Assembly: GCA_027083485.1 (NCBI GenBank)
Contig: JALWOO010000489.1
Span: 1-5,079, forward strand
Length of the DNA stretch: 5,079 bases
From: Amylibacter sp.
GTDB taxonomy: Bacteria > Pseudomonadota > Alphaproteobacteria > Rhodobacterales > Rhodobacteraceae
Direction: 5' to 3'
Shown: positions 1 through 5,079 of the stretch, one piece after another
Position numbering within the stretch: the stretch's first letter is position 1
Layout: each line of letters begins with the position of its first letter
Position numbers and translations under genes: made by a program
Notes under the pieces: model-generated
Seen by the model: the letters and a program-made list of their open reading frames with translations, nothing else
Database searches by the model: none
Told to the model about the DNA's origin: nothing

Positions 1-1076
1 ATGTGGTTGGAAACCATGGTCGAAAGGGCAATCGTCGCGATAATCACCATCGACGTTGCCGAGGAAAACCCGCCCAAAAACGCCAGCAGGGCAAGGGCGT
101 TCTGCCCCTCGGCCAGGGGAACGGTCAGCACATACAGATCGGGGTTCGCATTGGCCGGCAGAATGGACTGGCCGGCAATGGCGATCGGCAGAACGAAAAG
201 GCTCATCAAAAACAGATAGAAGGGGAAGGCCCAGCTGGCCGTTGCAAGGTGTCTTTCATCCGAATTTTCGACAATTGTTACCTGAAACATGCGCGGCAAG
301 GTCAGGATCGCCGTTGCCGACAGAAAGGTTAACGCCACCCAACGGGGGCCGAAAATGCTGTCACTATGCAACATTTCCGGCGACATCCGCGAAAAAATCC
401 CGCTCGGGCCGTCCCCGATCCCCCAGACCACAAAAATCCCGACGGCCAACAGGGCAAAAAGTTTCACCAAAGCCTCCAGCGCGATAGCCGTGACCACGCC
501 GTGATGCCGTTCATTCGCATCAACATTTCTGGTGCCGAACAAAATGGTAAACAGGGCCAGAATGGCGGCAATCCAGAAGGCCGTGACATCGCCGCTTGAA
601 AACACGTTCTCCGACGGCGAAAACACCGACAGGCTGGTGGTAATGGATTGTAATTGCAGCGCAATATAGGGCGTAGATCCAATCACGGCCAGAAGGGTCA
701 CCACCACCCCCAGTGTCGCACTTTTCCCGTAACGCGAGGAAATCAGATCGGCGATCGAGGTAATCCTCTGGGTCCGGCCAATCCGCAAAAGTTTGCGCAA
801 CAGCCACCACCAACCGATGAAAACCAGGGTCGGACCAAGGTAAATGGTAACAAATTCCAGCCCGTTTCGGGCCGCAGAGCCCACCGCGCCATAGAACGTC
901 CAGGCCGTGCAATAAACCGAAATGGACAGCGTATAAACAAGCGGCGAACGCAACCAGCCGAGGTGGCCGCTCCGCGCCCGGCGCTCTGCCCAGAATGCGA
1001 TGGTGAACAACAGCGCGACATAAATTATGCTGGCGGCGATCAGGATGTTGAAGGTTAACAGTTTAAACCCCTCCAT
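1..1076 (-). CDS. Symporter-like (SSS family) membrane sensor domain, probable N-terminal part of a CbrA/CrbS-type sensor histidine kinase; partial at left edge
   Basis: The frame stays open from an ATG at 1076 to the window edge, giving about 358 residues with no stop; the C-terminus is missing. I see about nine hydrophobic helices, near residues 7-29, 46-66, 73-96, 118-143 and several more up to about 350, without a signal peptide. Motifs are CTAWTFYG (residues 56-63), then RITSIADLISSRYGKS (103-118), FGTRN after the fifth helix and LPRMFQVTIVEN further on. These match the sodium:solute symporter-like input domain of CbrA/CrbS-type sensor kinases rather than a plain PutP-type transporter. 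In that family the symporter part is followed by STAC or PAS, histidine kinase and sometimes receiver domains; none can be seen here, so the kinase is inferred. The gene overlaps the stop of the 82-aa membrane protein gene by 14 nt, and a CheY-like gene lies just upstream, which suits a sensor/regulator pair. A second in-frame ATG sits at 1079. A plain symporter remains possible. Confidence 0.85.
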   Translation of the reverse strand, partial: MEGFKLLTFNILIAASIIYVALLFTIAFWAERRARSGHLGWLRSPLVYTLSISVYCTAWTFYGAVGSAARNGLEFVTIYLGPTLVFIGWWWLLRKLLRIGRTQRITSIADLISSRYGKSATLGVVVTLLAVIGSTPYIALQLQSITTSLSVFSPSENVFSSGDVTAFWIAAILALFTILFGTRNVDANERHHGVVTAIALEALVKLFALLAVGIFVVWGIGDGPSGIFSRMSPEMLHSDSIFGPRWVALTFLSATAILTLPRMFQVTIVENSDERHLATASWAFPFYLFLMSLFVLPIAIAGQSILPANANPDLYVLTVPLAEGQNALALLAFLGGFSSATSMVIIATIALSTMVSNH

Positions 1077-1311
1077 CATCCTTGGTTAACAAATACGACA
1101 TCCGGCGGGCCAGAACTATCAGCAAAAACCAGACGCTGAAAACATAAACAAAGGGAAGCGGCGCGCCGAAAATCAGGGTATCGCGGGAAAACAGGCCGAA
1201 TACGGGCGTTAACAGCATGATGATTCCGAACAACGGCAAAACGAGCGCCGCGTCCTGTCTGCGCCTTCTGCGGAAGGCCCGCTCGGCAAGGTCGGGGGGT
1301 TTTTCAGTCAT
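1063..1311 (-). CDS. Small two-helix membrane protein next to a symporter-like sensor (82 aa)
   Basis: The ATG at 1311 is chosen because it overlaps the stop of the response-regulator gene by 8 nt, a normal coupled arrangement; an in-frame ATG at 1353 would lie deep inside that gene. The product has a charged, arginine-rich N-terminus (about residues 1-19, with a run of RRRRR), then two hydrophobic helices (about 20-40 and 50-68) separated by a short loop with FGAPLPF, and a short polar tail. By the positive-inside rule the N-terminus should face the cytoplasm. The shape and the PxFG / FGxPxPFxYxxxxW pattern recall small proteins of the DUF3311/DUF4212 type encoded beside sodium:solute symporters, but I cannot assign it to a family by eye. 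Because it sits between the receiver gene and the symporter-like sensor gene, it may be an accessory subunit of that sensor; this is inference. Function is otherwise unknown. Confidence 0.8.
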   Translation of the reverse strand: MTEKPPDLAERAFRRRRRQDAALVLPLFGIIMLLTPVFGLFSRDTLIFGAPLPFVYVFSVWFLLIVLARRMSYLLTKDDGGV

Positions 1312-1666
1312 GCAACAAAGCCTCGACCGCAGAAACAATCTCGGTATTTGCAAACGGCTTTGTCATAAAGCGATCTACTCCGATTTCTTCAGCTTGCTGC
1401 CGGTCCCGTCCCTGCCCCTTGGCCGTTAACATCAACACGCGCGGCGAAAGTGGCAAATTATGAATATCCTGCAAAATATCAAAACCGGAGCGGTTTGGCA
1501 GCATGACGTCCAGAATAACAAGATCGGGCTCCGCCTTCTTCAGGCTTTCAATCGCATTGGCGCCGTCATCTTCCGTGAAAACCTGAAGCCCTTGCCGTTC
1601 CAGAAGGAAAGACAAAGACACAACAATATTCGGCTCATCTTCGATAATAAGAACGCGCTTCGCCAC
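1304..1666 (-). CDS. Single-domain (CheY-like) response regulator
   Basis: The 120-aa product is one receiver domain and nothing else. The acidic pocket is E9/D10, the phosphoacceptor is D53 in LVILDVMLP, the conserved threonine is T81 in LMLTAKG, and the conserved lysine is K103 in the TKPF motif; all residues needed for phosphorylation are present. The sequence ends right after the last helix, so no DNA-binding or enzymatic output domain is encoded. It would have to act by binding a partner or by passing phosphate on. The start is GTG at 1666, placed by the receiver's first strand (KRVLIIEDE) and by an upstream AGGAAAGGAAAATA ribosome-binding region. It opens the three-gene unit with the small membrane protein and the symporter-like sensor, so the sensor is the likely partner. 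A chemotaxis or motility role is possible because of the flagellar neighbours, but this is not shown by the sequence. Confidence 0.93.
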   Translation of the reverse strand: MAKRVLIIEDEPNIVVSLSFLLERQGLQVFTEDDGANAIESLKKAEPDLVILDVMLPNRSGFDILQDIHNLPLSPRVLMLTAKGQGRDRQQAEEIGVDRFMTKPFANTEIVSAVEALLHD

Positions 1667-1764
1667 TATTTTCCTTTCCTGCCGACATTTGGCCGTTTTC
1701 GGTAGACTAGCGATAAACGTCGCTGTCGCACAAGGAAAATACAGGGTTGGAAATTACTTACGCC
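1667..1764 (-). promoter_or_regulatory. Intergenic leader upstream of the response-regulator unit, with an imperfect hairpin
   Basis: This 98-nt gap separates the flagellar genes from the signalling unit and is the only place in the window for that unit's own promoter. It holds an imperfect inverted repeat at 1705-1727: arms GAC+AGCGA and TCGCT+GTC, one bulged base, 6-nt loop. No T-run follows it, so it does not look like an intrinsic terminator. It could be an operator or leader structure. A purine-rich ribosome-binding region lies directly before the GTG start. I found only weak -35/-10 candidates (TTGTGC, 18 nt, TAGTCT) and do not claim them. Read-through from the DUF1217 gene is also possible because no clear terminator precedes the gap. 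Confidence 0.4.
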
Positions 1765-2601
1765 CTAAAATAACCTGGACTGCACCAGCCCCGACATGCC
1801 GGTCGAAGCATCCCCCAACAAAGAAAGGGCAATGCTTTGGCTAGAGGCAACGCCAGCCCCTTCAGACATCTGTTTGCGCAGGAAAAACGTCTGGAGCAAT
1901 TTCGTCACCTTTTCCGGATCCTTAAATACCGCCACAGAAGTATCCCCCAACATTTTCCCGGCCTTCTCGCGCATAATCTGCATCTGGCGATCAATGTCGA
2001 GACGCCCGAAACTACCAGGCAGCCCGAACGCCGTTTCAAAAACACTGCGCATGGGGGGATTCCCGAGTATTTTATACCAGGCTGTTGAATCCGGCTTATT
2101 GGAATTGGCAAAGCCGCCGATTTCCCGCGAAAAGGTCATGGCCAACCGCATCGATTGGTCTACCTCTCCAACGGATTGTTCGAATTTCTGGATTTTGTAT
2201 TTGCGGGTGATATCAGCAACAAAACCGTAGGTATTCACAGCCGGACCCGACTGGTTTCCATAGCCGAATGCCTTGACGAATTCCTGATACCGTTTGTCCA
2301 CCATACGATTTGCAAATGCTTTTCTGGAATCCGTGCCCTCTTCCAACGCTTTCAAAACATAGGCTTTTTTATCAATATCATCTTCAAGACCGAACGCTCC
2401 CAGTGCCACACGAAGTAGCCTGCGATCTGCAACAAGGTCCTTTGCGGTCAAAGTATCGCCAATTTTGTTCGAAAAATAGTCAATCTCCCGCTTTATCTGC
2501 GCGGACGAATCAAAAGCGGCCTGCTGGCGGTCCATGGTCTTTTCCAGAAACCGCCAACCGGTATAGCCTGATAATGGAATAATGGGAGAATATCCTATCA
2601 T
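1765..2601 (-). CDS. DUF1217 family protein of the flagellar locus
   Basis: This 278-aa protein has the features I associate with DUF1217 proteins of Rhodobacterales flagellar clusters: an N-terminal PLSGYTGW motif (residues 9-16), DLVADRRLLRVALGAFGL (55-72), a ILGNPPMRSVFETAFGLP segment (178-195) and an alanine/serine/glycine-rich C-terminus. It is mainly helical and charged, with no signal peptide or membrane segment. The ATG at 2601 is chosen because it forms an ATGA overlap with the flbT stop and has a GGAG eight bases upstream; an in-frame ATG at 2643 would lie inside flbT. The biochemical role is unknown. Coupling to flbT and flaF argues for a job in flagellar assembly or its regulation, but this rests on context only. 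Confidence 0.88.
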   Translation of the reverse strand: MIGYSPIIPLSGYTGWRFLEKTMDRQQAAFDSSAQIKREIDYFSNKIGDTLTAKDLVADRRLLRVALGAFGLEDDIDKKAYVLKALEEGTDSRKAFANRMVDKRYQEFVKAFGYGNQSGPAVNTYGFVADITRKYKIQKFEQSVGEVDQSMRLAMTFSREIGGFANSNKPDSTAWYKILGNPPMRSVFETAFGLPGSFGRLDIDRQMQIMREKAGKMLGDTSVAVFKDPEKVTKLLQTFFLRKQMSEGAGVASSQSIALSLLGDASTGMSGLVQSRLF

Positions 2602-2999
2602 CCGACCCGCTCCATCAACCGCTGTTCCCGCGCCAGAAGACAACGCAGGGCCTTCAAGGCCGGATAAAACCGTTCGGCAAGAACATTTTCCGTCGCGACG
2701 CTCAGGACAGAACGGCTGTCTACATCCGTAAAAACCTGACTCAGCTGTTCGATCCCGCTCAATAACTGGGCGCGGCCTTTGGCTGGCTCGGCCTCACCGG
2801 CCAAAACCATTTGCGCAATATAGCAAACGCGGCGGACCGGTGTATTTGCCTCGTCAGGGTGGATCGCATCGCGCAACCGCAAAACATTGGCATTTTCGGT
2901 CAGGATGTTGAGTTTCGCCCGACGGTCGCCATTTTCCATGACGACCCCGTTAATCAAAATTCTTTCACCGGGACGGAGCTTCAGGATCAGGCCGCTCAT
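2598..2999 (-). CDS. flbT: Flagellin expression regulator FlbT
   Basis: The 133-aa product matches FlbT in length and sequence: MSGLILKLRPGERILINGVV at the start, then NGDRRAKLNI, RLRDAIHPDEANTPVRRVCY and a helical C-terminal half. In Caulobacter FlbT acts post-transcriptionally, binding the 5' leader of flagellin mRNA and promoting its decay when assembly is incomplete. In some other alphaproteobacteria it has been described as an activator, so the sign of regulation cannot be read from the sequence. The start at 2999 is supported by a strong AAGGAGG six bases upstream and by the ATGA overlap with the flaF stop. The gene lies just after flagellin and flaF, the usual alphaproteobacterial order. 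Its likely target in this window is the structured flagellin leader at about 4286-4400. Confidence 0.95.
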   Translation of the reverse strand: MSGLILKLRPGERILINGVVMENGDRRAKLNILTENANVLRLRDAIHPDEANTPVRRVCYIAQMVLAGEAEPAKGRAQLLSGIEQLSQVFTDVDSRSVLSVATENVLAERFYPALKALRCLLAREQRLMERVG

Positions 3000-3373
3000 G
3001 CGTCCCCTCCTTCCATCCGCAAACCGCGCATAATTGCCGTATTGATATCGATCAGGGCTGTTGCATCCTGCTCTCGTGCCAAAACTTTCTGGCTGTGTAG
3101 CTCGGTAAATTCTGCCAGATAAAAAATTCGCGCACGCAAATCCGGCGAAAGCTGGTTATCCGGGTTTGCAACATCGACGGCCAGAATATTCCATAACTTT
3201 CTGTTGTCCGAAATTGCCCTGACCAAATCATTAAACTGTTCCAGACCACCAGAGTTGGCCTTTGTCAGCCTGTGCGTAATCCGCGCAAAGGCTTGATATT
3301 CTGTGCTGCGTTCAGTCATGACCGACGTCTTGGCGTCGGAATAGGCGGAATTTGCAAGGACTGCGATATTCAT
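2996..3373 (-). CDS. flaF: Flagellar biosynthesis regulator FlaF
   Basis: The 125-aa product has the FlaF pattern: a short N-terminal stretch with AYSDAKTSVMTERSTEYQAF, a helical centre, and LWNILAVDVANPDNQLSPDL (about residues 60-80) followed by LRARIFYLAEFTELHSQKVL. No membrane segment or signal peptide is visible. FlaF is needed for flagellin synthesis or secretion in alphaproteobacteria and works with or against FlbT. The ATG at 3373 has an AGGAG seven bases upstream. It is separated from flagellin by 87 nt that contain a GC-rich hairpin, and it overlaps flbT by four bases, so flaF and flbT should be translated together. It could be transcribed by read-through from flagellin; I see no obvious separate promoter in the short gap. 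Confidence 0.95.
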   Translation of the reverse strand: MNIAVLANSAYSDAKTSVMTERSTEYQAFARITHRLTKANSGGLEQFNDLVRAISDNRKLWNILAVDVANPDNQLSPDLRARIFYLAEFTELHSQKVLAREQDATALIDINTAIMRGLRMEGGDA

Positions 3374-3378
3374 TCAAT
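3372..3378 (-). other. Spacer between the flaF ribosome-binding site and start codon
   Basis: On the minus strand the flaF start is preceded by CAGGAGCTATTGA, with AGGAG seven bases before the ATG. This supports the chosen start. Confidence 0.5.
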
Positions 3379-3425
3379 AGCTCCTGTTTTTCCCGGCATT
3401 TCATCGGGTGGCACTGCAAAGAACA

Positions 3426-3452
3426 CCCCGGGCAGCAAGACGCCGCCCGGGG
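3426..3452 (-). terminator. GC-rich hairpin between flagellin and flaF (terminator or 3'-end stabiliser)
   Basis: A perfect 8-bp inverted repeat, CCCCGGGC at 3426-3433 and GCCCGGGG at 3445-3452, encloses an 11-nt loop. It starts 8 bases after the flagellin stop in the direction of transcription. The minus-strand bases after it read TGTTCTTTGC, a short and interrupted T-rich tail, so termination is likely partial. A leaky terminator or an mRNA-stabilising stem here would give much flagellin message and less flaF-flbT message. No T-run follows it on the plus strand. Confidence 0.7.
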
Positions 3453-3460
3453 TTATTGCA

Positions 3461-4285
3461 TTAACGGAACAGGGAAAGAATGGACTGTGCGCCCTGATTT
3501 GCAATCGACAGGGATTTAACACCCAGCTGCTGCTGCACCTGAAGGGCCTGCAGACGGGCCGAAGCCTCTTCCATGTCGGCATCAACGAGGGAGCCGATAC
3601 CGGACTTCATCGCATCGGTCAGCCTGGAAACAAACTTGGACTGGTTGTCAATCCGGCTTTGGGAGGCACCAAGTGCGGCGGCCCCGTCAACAGCTGTCTG
3701 GATCAGGGTTTCCATTGCCCCCAAAGATGTGTCTGCGTTGGTCGAGCTGGAAACATCAATCGTGGTCAGATCCAGCCCGGTCTGAAAATCAACAGATGCA
3801 ACGGTAATATTGCTTGCCGTAACAGCCCCACTCGCATCACGGTCAAGCGAGGACAGCACCGTAATATTCCCGCCGGCGGTATTCAGCAGGTTGGCACCGT
3901 TGAATTGCGCGGCACCGATAATAGAGGTGATCTGGTTCTTCAGTTCAGTGACATCGGCCGTGATTTTGGCGTGATCAACGTTTTCGCCTGTTGCCGCAAC
4001 AACCTTTTCCTTCATCTGCCCCAGCAGCTCCGTAATCTGCGAGGCGCCGGCACTTGCCACCGCAACCGTCGACTGCCCCAGATTCAGCGAATCGCTGATC
4101 GCCTTGAAGCCGCTTACATCGGATTCCATGATCTTCGAAATCGCCCAGACTGCGGAATTGTCGCGGGCAGACGAGATTGTTTTACCGGTAGAGATCTCGC
4201 TCTGGGTCTGGGACAGGTTCGAGTTGATGTTACGCAGAGTCTGCAGGGCAACCATTGCGCTGTTGTTGGTAAGAATACTGGACAT
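3461..4285 (-). CDS. fliC: Flagellin
   Basis: This 274-aa flagellin forms the flagellar filament. The N-terminal D0/D1 part (about residues 1-130) begins MSSILTNNSAMVALQTL and contains ISSARDNSAVWAISKIMESD; the C-terminal D1/D0 part (about 195-274) contains DADMEEASARLQALQVQQQL and ends QGAQSILSLFR. The central variable region is short, so outer D2/D3 domains are small or absent, as in many alphaproteobacterial flagellins. It has no cysteine, proline or tyrosine by my reading and no signal peptide, which fits export by the flagellar type III system. The ATG at 4285 has AAGGA seven bases upstream and gives the canonical N-terminus. FlgN is encoded upstream and FlaF/FlbT downstream. A long structured leader suggests post-transcriptional control. 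I use fliC as a generic symbol; related species also use fljA, fljK or flaA. Confidence 0.97.
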   Translation of the reverse strand: MSSILTNNSAMVALQTLRNINSNLSQTQSEISTGKTISSARDNSAVWAISKIMESDVSGFKAISDSLNLGQSTVAVASAGASQITELLGQMKEKVVAATGENVDHAKITADVTELKNQITSIIGAAQFNGANLLNTAGGNITVLSSLDRDASGAVTASNITVASVDFQTGLDLTTIDVSSSTNADTSLGAMETLIQTAVDGAAALGASQSRIDNQSKFVSRLTDAMKSGIGSLVDADMEEASARLQALQVQQQLGVKSLSIANQGAQSILSLFR

Positions 4286-4400
4286 TTTATTTTCCTTCGG
4301 CGTTGCGGCGCATTTTGCACCGCTGTTTCAATAAGCCACATTATGTGACCGGTGATCGCCGTTCTGACGTTTACGGTTTCTTGAAAACCGTGCCGACCCT
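4286..4400 (-). promoter_or_regulatory. Flagellin mRNA 5' leader with two inverted repeats, candidate FlbT target
   Basis: Between a possible transcription start near 4400 and the flagellin ATG lie two inverted repeats. One at 4373-4391 has a perfect 7-bp stem (ACGGTTT / AAACCGT) with a 5-nt loop. The other at 4335-4349 (GCCACATTATGTGAC) can fold on the minus strand into about six pairs, one of them G-U, with a 3-nt loop; its core is also a DNA palindrome (CACAT-T-ATGTG). The ribosome-binding site AAGGA lies beyond them, close to the ATG, and is not obviously masked. FlbT acts on the flagellin leader in Caulobacter; applying that here is inference. The leader start is not known. Confidence 0.5.
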
Positions 4401-4407
4401 TTGGATC

Positions 4408-4436
4408 GCATAATCAACATTGCAGGAGAATCTTAA
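4408..4436 (-). promoter_or_regulatory. Weak candidate flagellin promoter (-35 TTAAGA / -10 TTATGC)
   Basis: On the minus strand TTAAGA (4431-4436) and TTATGC (4408-4413) are 17 bases apart, an allowed sigma-70-type spacing. Both boxes match the consensus only partly. The -35 overlaps the second half of the CtrA-like site, an arrangement known for CtrA-activated promoters in Caulobacter. No convincing FliA-type or sigma-54 promoter was found in the gap, so the true promoter may be another one that I cannot recognise. Confidence 0.3.
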
Positions 4437-4447
4437 CAGATCCTAAA
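4433..4447 (-). promoter_or_regulatory. CtrA-like binding site upstream of flagellin
   Basis: The minus strand reads TTTA-N7-TTAA, seven of eight positions of the TTAA-N7-TTAA box of the alphaproteobacterial regulator CtrA. It lies about 150 bases before the flagellin start in the only long gap of the flagellar block. CtrA controls flagellar genes in Caulobacter and in several Rhodobacterales. One mismatch in an AT-rich stretch can occur by chance. Confidence 0.35.
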
Positions 4448-4480
4448 CGCTACACATTGAAATACTTAAACTTTTCCCTA

Positions 4481-4831
4481 TCACACTTTTCTATCGCTGC
4501 TGGGCGCGCGCTCCGGTTCTATGCGCATGCCGGCCTTTGTATAGGTGGCGGCCGGGGTCGGGGATGCCGAACGGGATCCCTTCATTGCCGCAGCGATACC
4601 ATCCAGACTGGCCTTGAAAAGACGTTGGTTCACCTGCGCAAGGCCCTGGATTCCCTTGATATCGTCAATCGTAAAACGACGGTCGGCTGCCAGCTGGGCG
4701 ATCAGTTTTTCCCGCTCTTCCACCAGCGGCAAAAGGCCCGTCAATGAACCGTCAAGCAGGTGCTGGCGCTCTTTTTCCATCAAACGGTGAATTTTACGCA
4801 ATTTCCTGTTTTCCATGAATCGCTCAATCAT
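4481..4831 (-). CDS. flgN: FlgN-like flagellar export chaperone
   Basis: The 116-aa product is mostly helical: charged helices MENRKLRKIHRLMEKERQHL and LPLVEEREKLIAQLAADRRF in the first half, then VNQRLFKASLDGIAAAMKG, and a disordered, proline/serine-rich tail from about residue 88. Length, helix pattern and position next to a rod-binding protein and flagellin fit FlgN, the cytoplasmic chaperone for hook-filament junction proteins FlgK and FlgL. FlgN sequences diverge strongly, so the call leans on context. The ATG at 4831 overlaps the upstream stop by 8 nt; an internal ATG at 4816 (MENRKL) is an alternative start and neither has a clear ribosome-binding site. The gap to flagellin begins right after its stop at 4481. 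Confidence 0.7.
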   Translation of the reverse strand: MIERFMENRKLRKIHRLMEKERQHLLDGSLTGLLPLVEEREKLIAQLAADRRFTIDDIKGIQGLAQVNQRLFKASLDGIAAAMKGSRSASPTPAATYTKAGMRIEPERAPSSDRKV

Positions 4832-5079
4832 TTCCGCGGCCTTTCATCAGACTGTCCACAATATGTTCCGCCAGGCCGATGCCCCCCCCTTCGGCCATCA
4901 ACTGCGCCTGTTGCTGGACCAGAAGGCTGGAAAACGCGTCCTCTCCAACTCCGCCGCCGTATGATTCGCGGGACTTTCCCAGGCCGCCCGCCTTTAACAT
5001 TTCGGCCAGAAAACCGGCCTCCAGCTTAACGGCCAAAGGGCGCAGGGCGGCGCGTTCGTCATTCACTGTTGCAAGCGGA
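4824..5079 (-). CDS. flgJ: FlgJ-type rod-binding protein (N-terminal domain only), 5' end probably outside the window
   Basis: The visible part has the rod-binding domain pattern KLEAGFLAEMLKAGGLGK, then YGGGVGEDAFSSLLVQQQAQ and GGIGLAEHIVDSLM near the C-terminus. This domain binds rod proteins and helps rod assembly in the periplasm. There is no muramidase domain after it, so this is the short alphaproteobacterial form, which needs a separate enzyme to open the peptidoglycan. A GTG at 5066 could start an 80-aa protein, but the frame stays open to the window edge (PLAT before it), so the real start may lie outside; the feature is marked as partial. It overlaps flgN by 8 nt, suggesting one transcript. 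Confidence 0.85.
   Translation of the reverse strand, partial: PLATVNDERAALRPLAVKLEAGFLAEMLKAGGLGKSRESYGGGVGEDAFSSLLVQQQAQLMAEGGGIGLAEHIVDSLMKGRGND

Noticed and set aside
1..1058. Plus-strand and other-frame open frames across the symporter-like gene (for example 56-487, 654-1058 and minus 520-912)
   Set aside because: The continuous minus-strand frame from 1076 to the edge gives clear membrane helices and family motifs, while these translate to low-complexity, Arg/Pro-rich sequences.
1056..1068. TTAACAGTTTAAA, a CtrA-like pair of half-sites
   Set aside because: The half-sites are separated by four bases rather than seven and lie in the coding overlap of two genes.
1741..1764. Possible terminator after the DUF1217 gene (GGG...CCC)
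   Set aside because: Only three pairs with a long loop and no T-run; it is not a credible intrinsic terminator.
3272..4348. A 358-codon open frame on the plus strand opposite flagellin
   Set aside because: It lies antisense to a certain flagellin gene, its translation is rich in Arg, Gly, Cys and His with no recognisable domain, and it arises from the low stop frequency opposite a biased coding frame.
4380..4400. Sigma-54-like sequence GGCACG near the flagellin leader
   Set aside because: The GG at -24 has no GC at the required distance for -12 (the position reads CA), so it fails the key requirement.
1..5079. Mobile elements, CRISPR arrays, tRNA or rRNA genes, toxin-antitoxin or defence genes
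   Set aside because: No spaced repeats, terminal inverted repeats, transposase motifs or RNA gene signatures were seen, and nearly all the sequence is explained by flagellar and signalling genes.

Overview
Every gene in this window reads on the minus strand, so the transcriptional order runs from the right edge to the left. The flagellin sequence, the order rod-binding protein - FlgN - flagellin - FlaF - FlbT - DUF1217, and the moderate-to-high GC point to an alphaproteobacterium. Rhodobacterales/Rhodobacteraceae is the best fit: the flagellin N-terminus (MSSILTNNSAMVALQTL) and the DUF1217 N-terminus (PLSGYTGW) resemble that group. This is recognition by eye, not a database result.

Right part (about 5079 to 1765) is a block of a flagellar locus. 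It starts with a FlgJ-type rod-binding protein, cut by the window edge, which overlaps a FlgN-like export chaperone by 8 nt. A 195-nt non-coding region follows, holding a possible promoter and CtrA-like site and a structured flagellin leader. Next comes flagellin (274 aa), then an 87-nt gap with a GC-rich hairpin, then flaF, flbT and a DUF1217 gene. These last three are joined by ATGA stop/start overlaps. Together they supply the filament subunit, its regulators (FlaF, FlbT) and export and rod-assembly helpers.

Left part (about 1764 to 1) is a signalling unit behind a 98-nt gap: a single-domain CheY-like response regulator with a GTG start, an 82-aa protein with two membrane helices, and a sodium:solute-symporter-type membrane protein running off the left edge. 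The last shows the CTAWTFYG and SSRYGKS motifs of the symporter-like sensor domain of CbrA/CrbS-type histidine kinases. Its kinase portion, if present, lies outside the window. The three genes overlap by 8 and 14 nt and look like one operon, plausibly solute sensing relayed to a receiver protein beside flagellar genes.

No RNA genes, mobile elements or CRISPR arrays were seen. The region looks mostly like a conserved flagellar neighbourhood. The least understood pieces are the receiver / small membrane protein / symporter-sensor unit and the DUF1217 gene.
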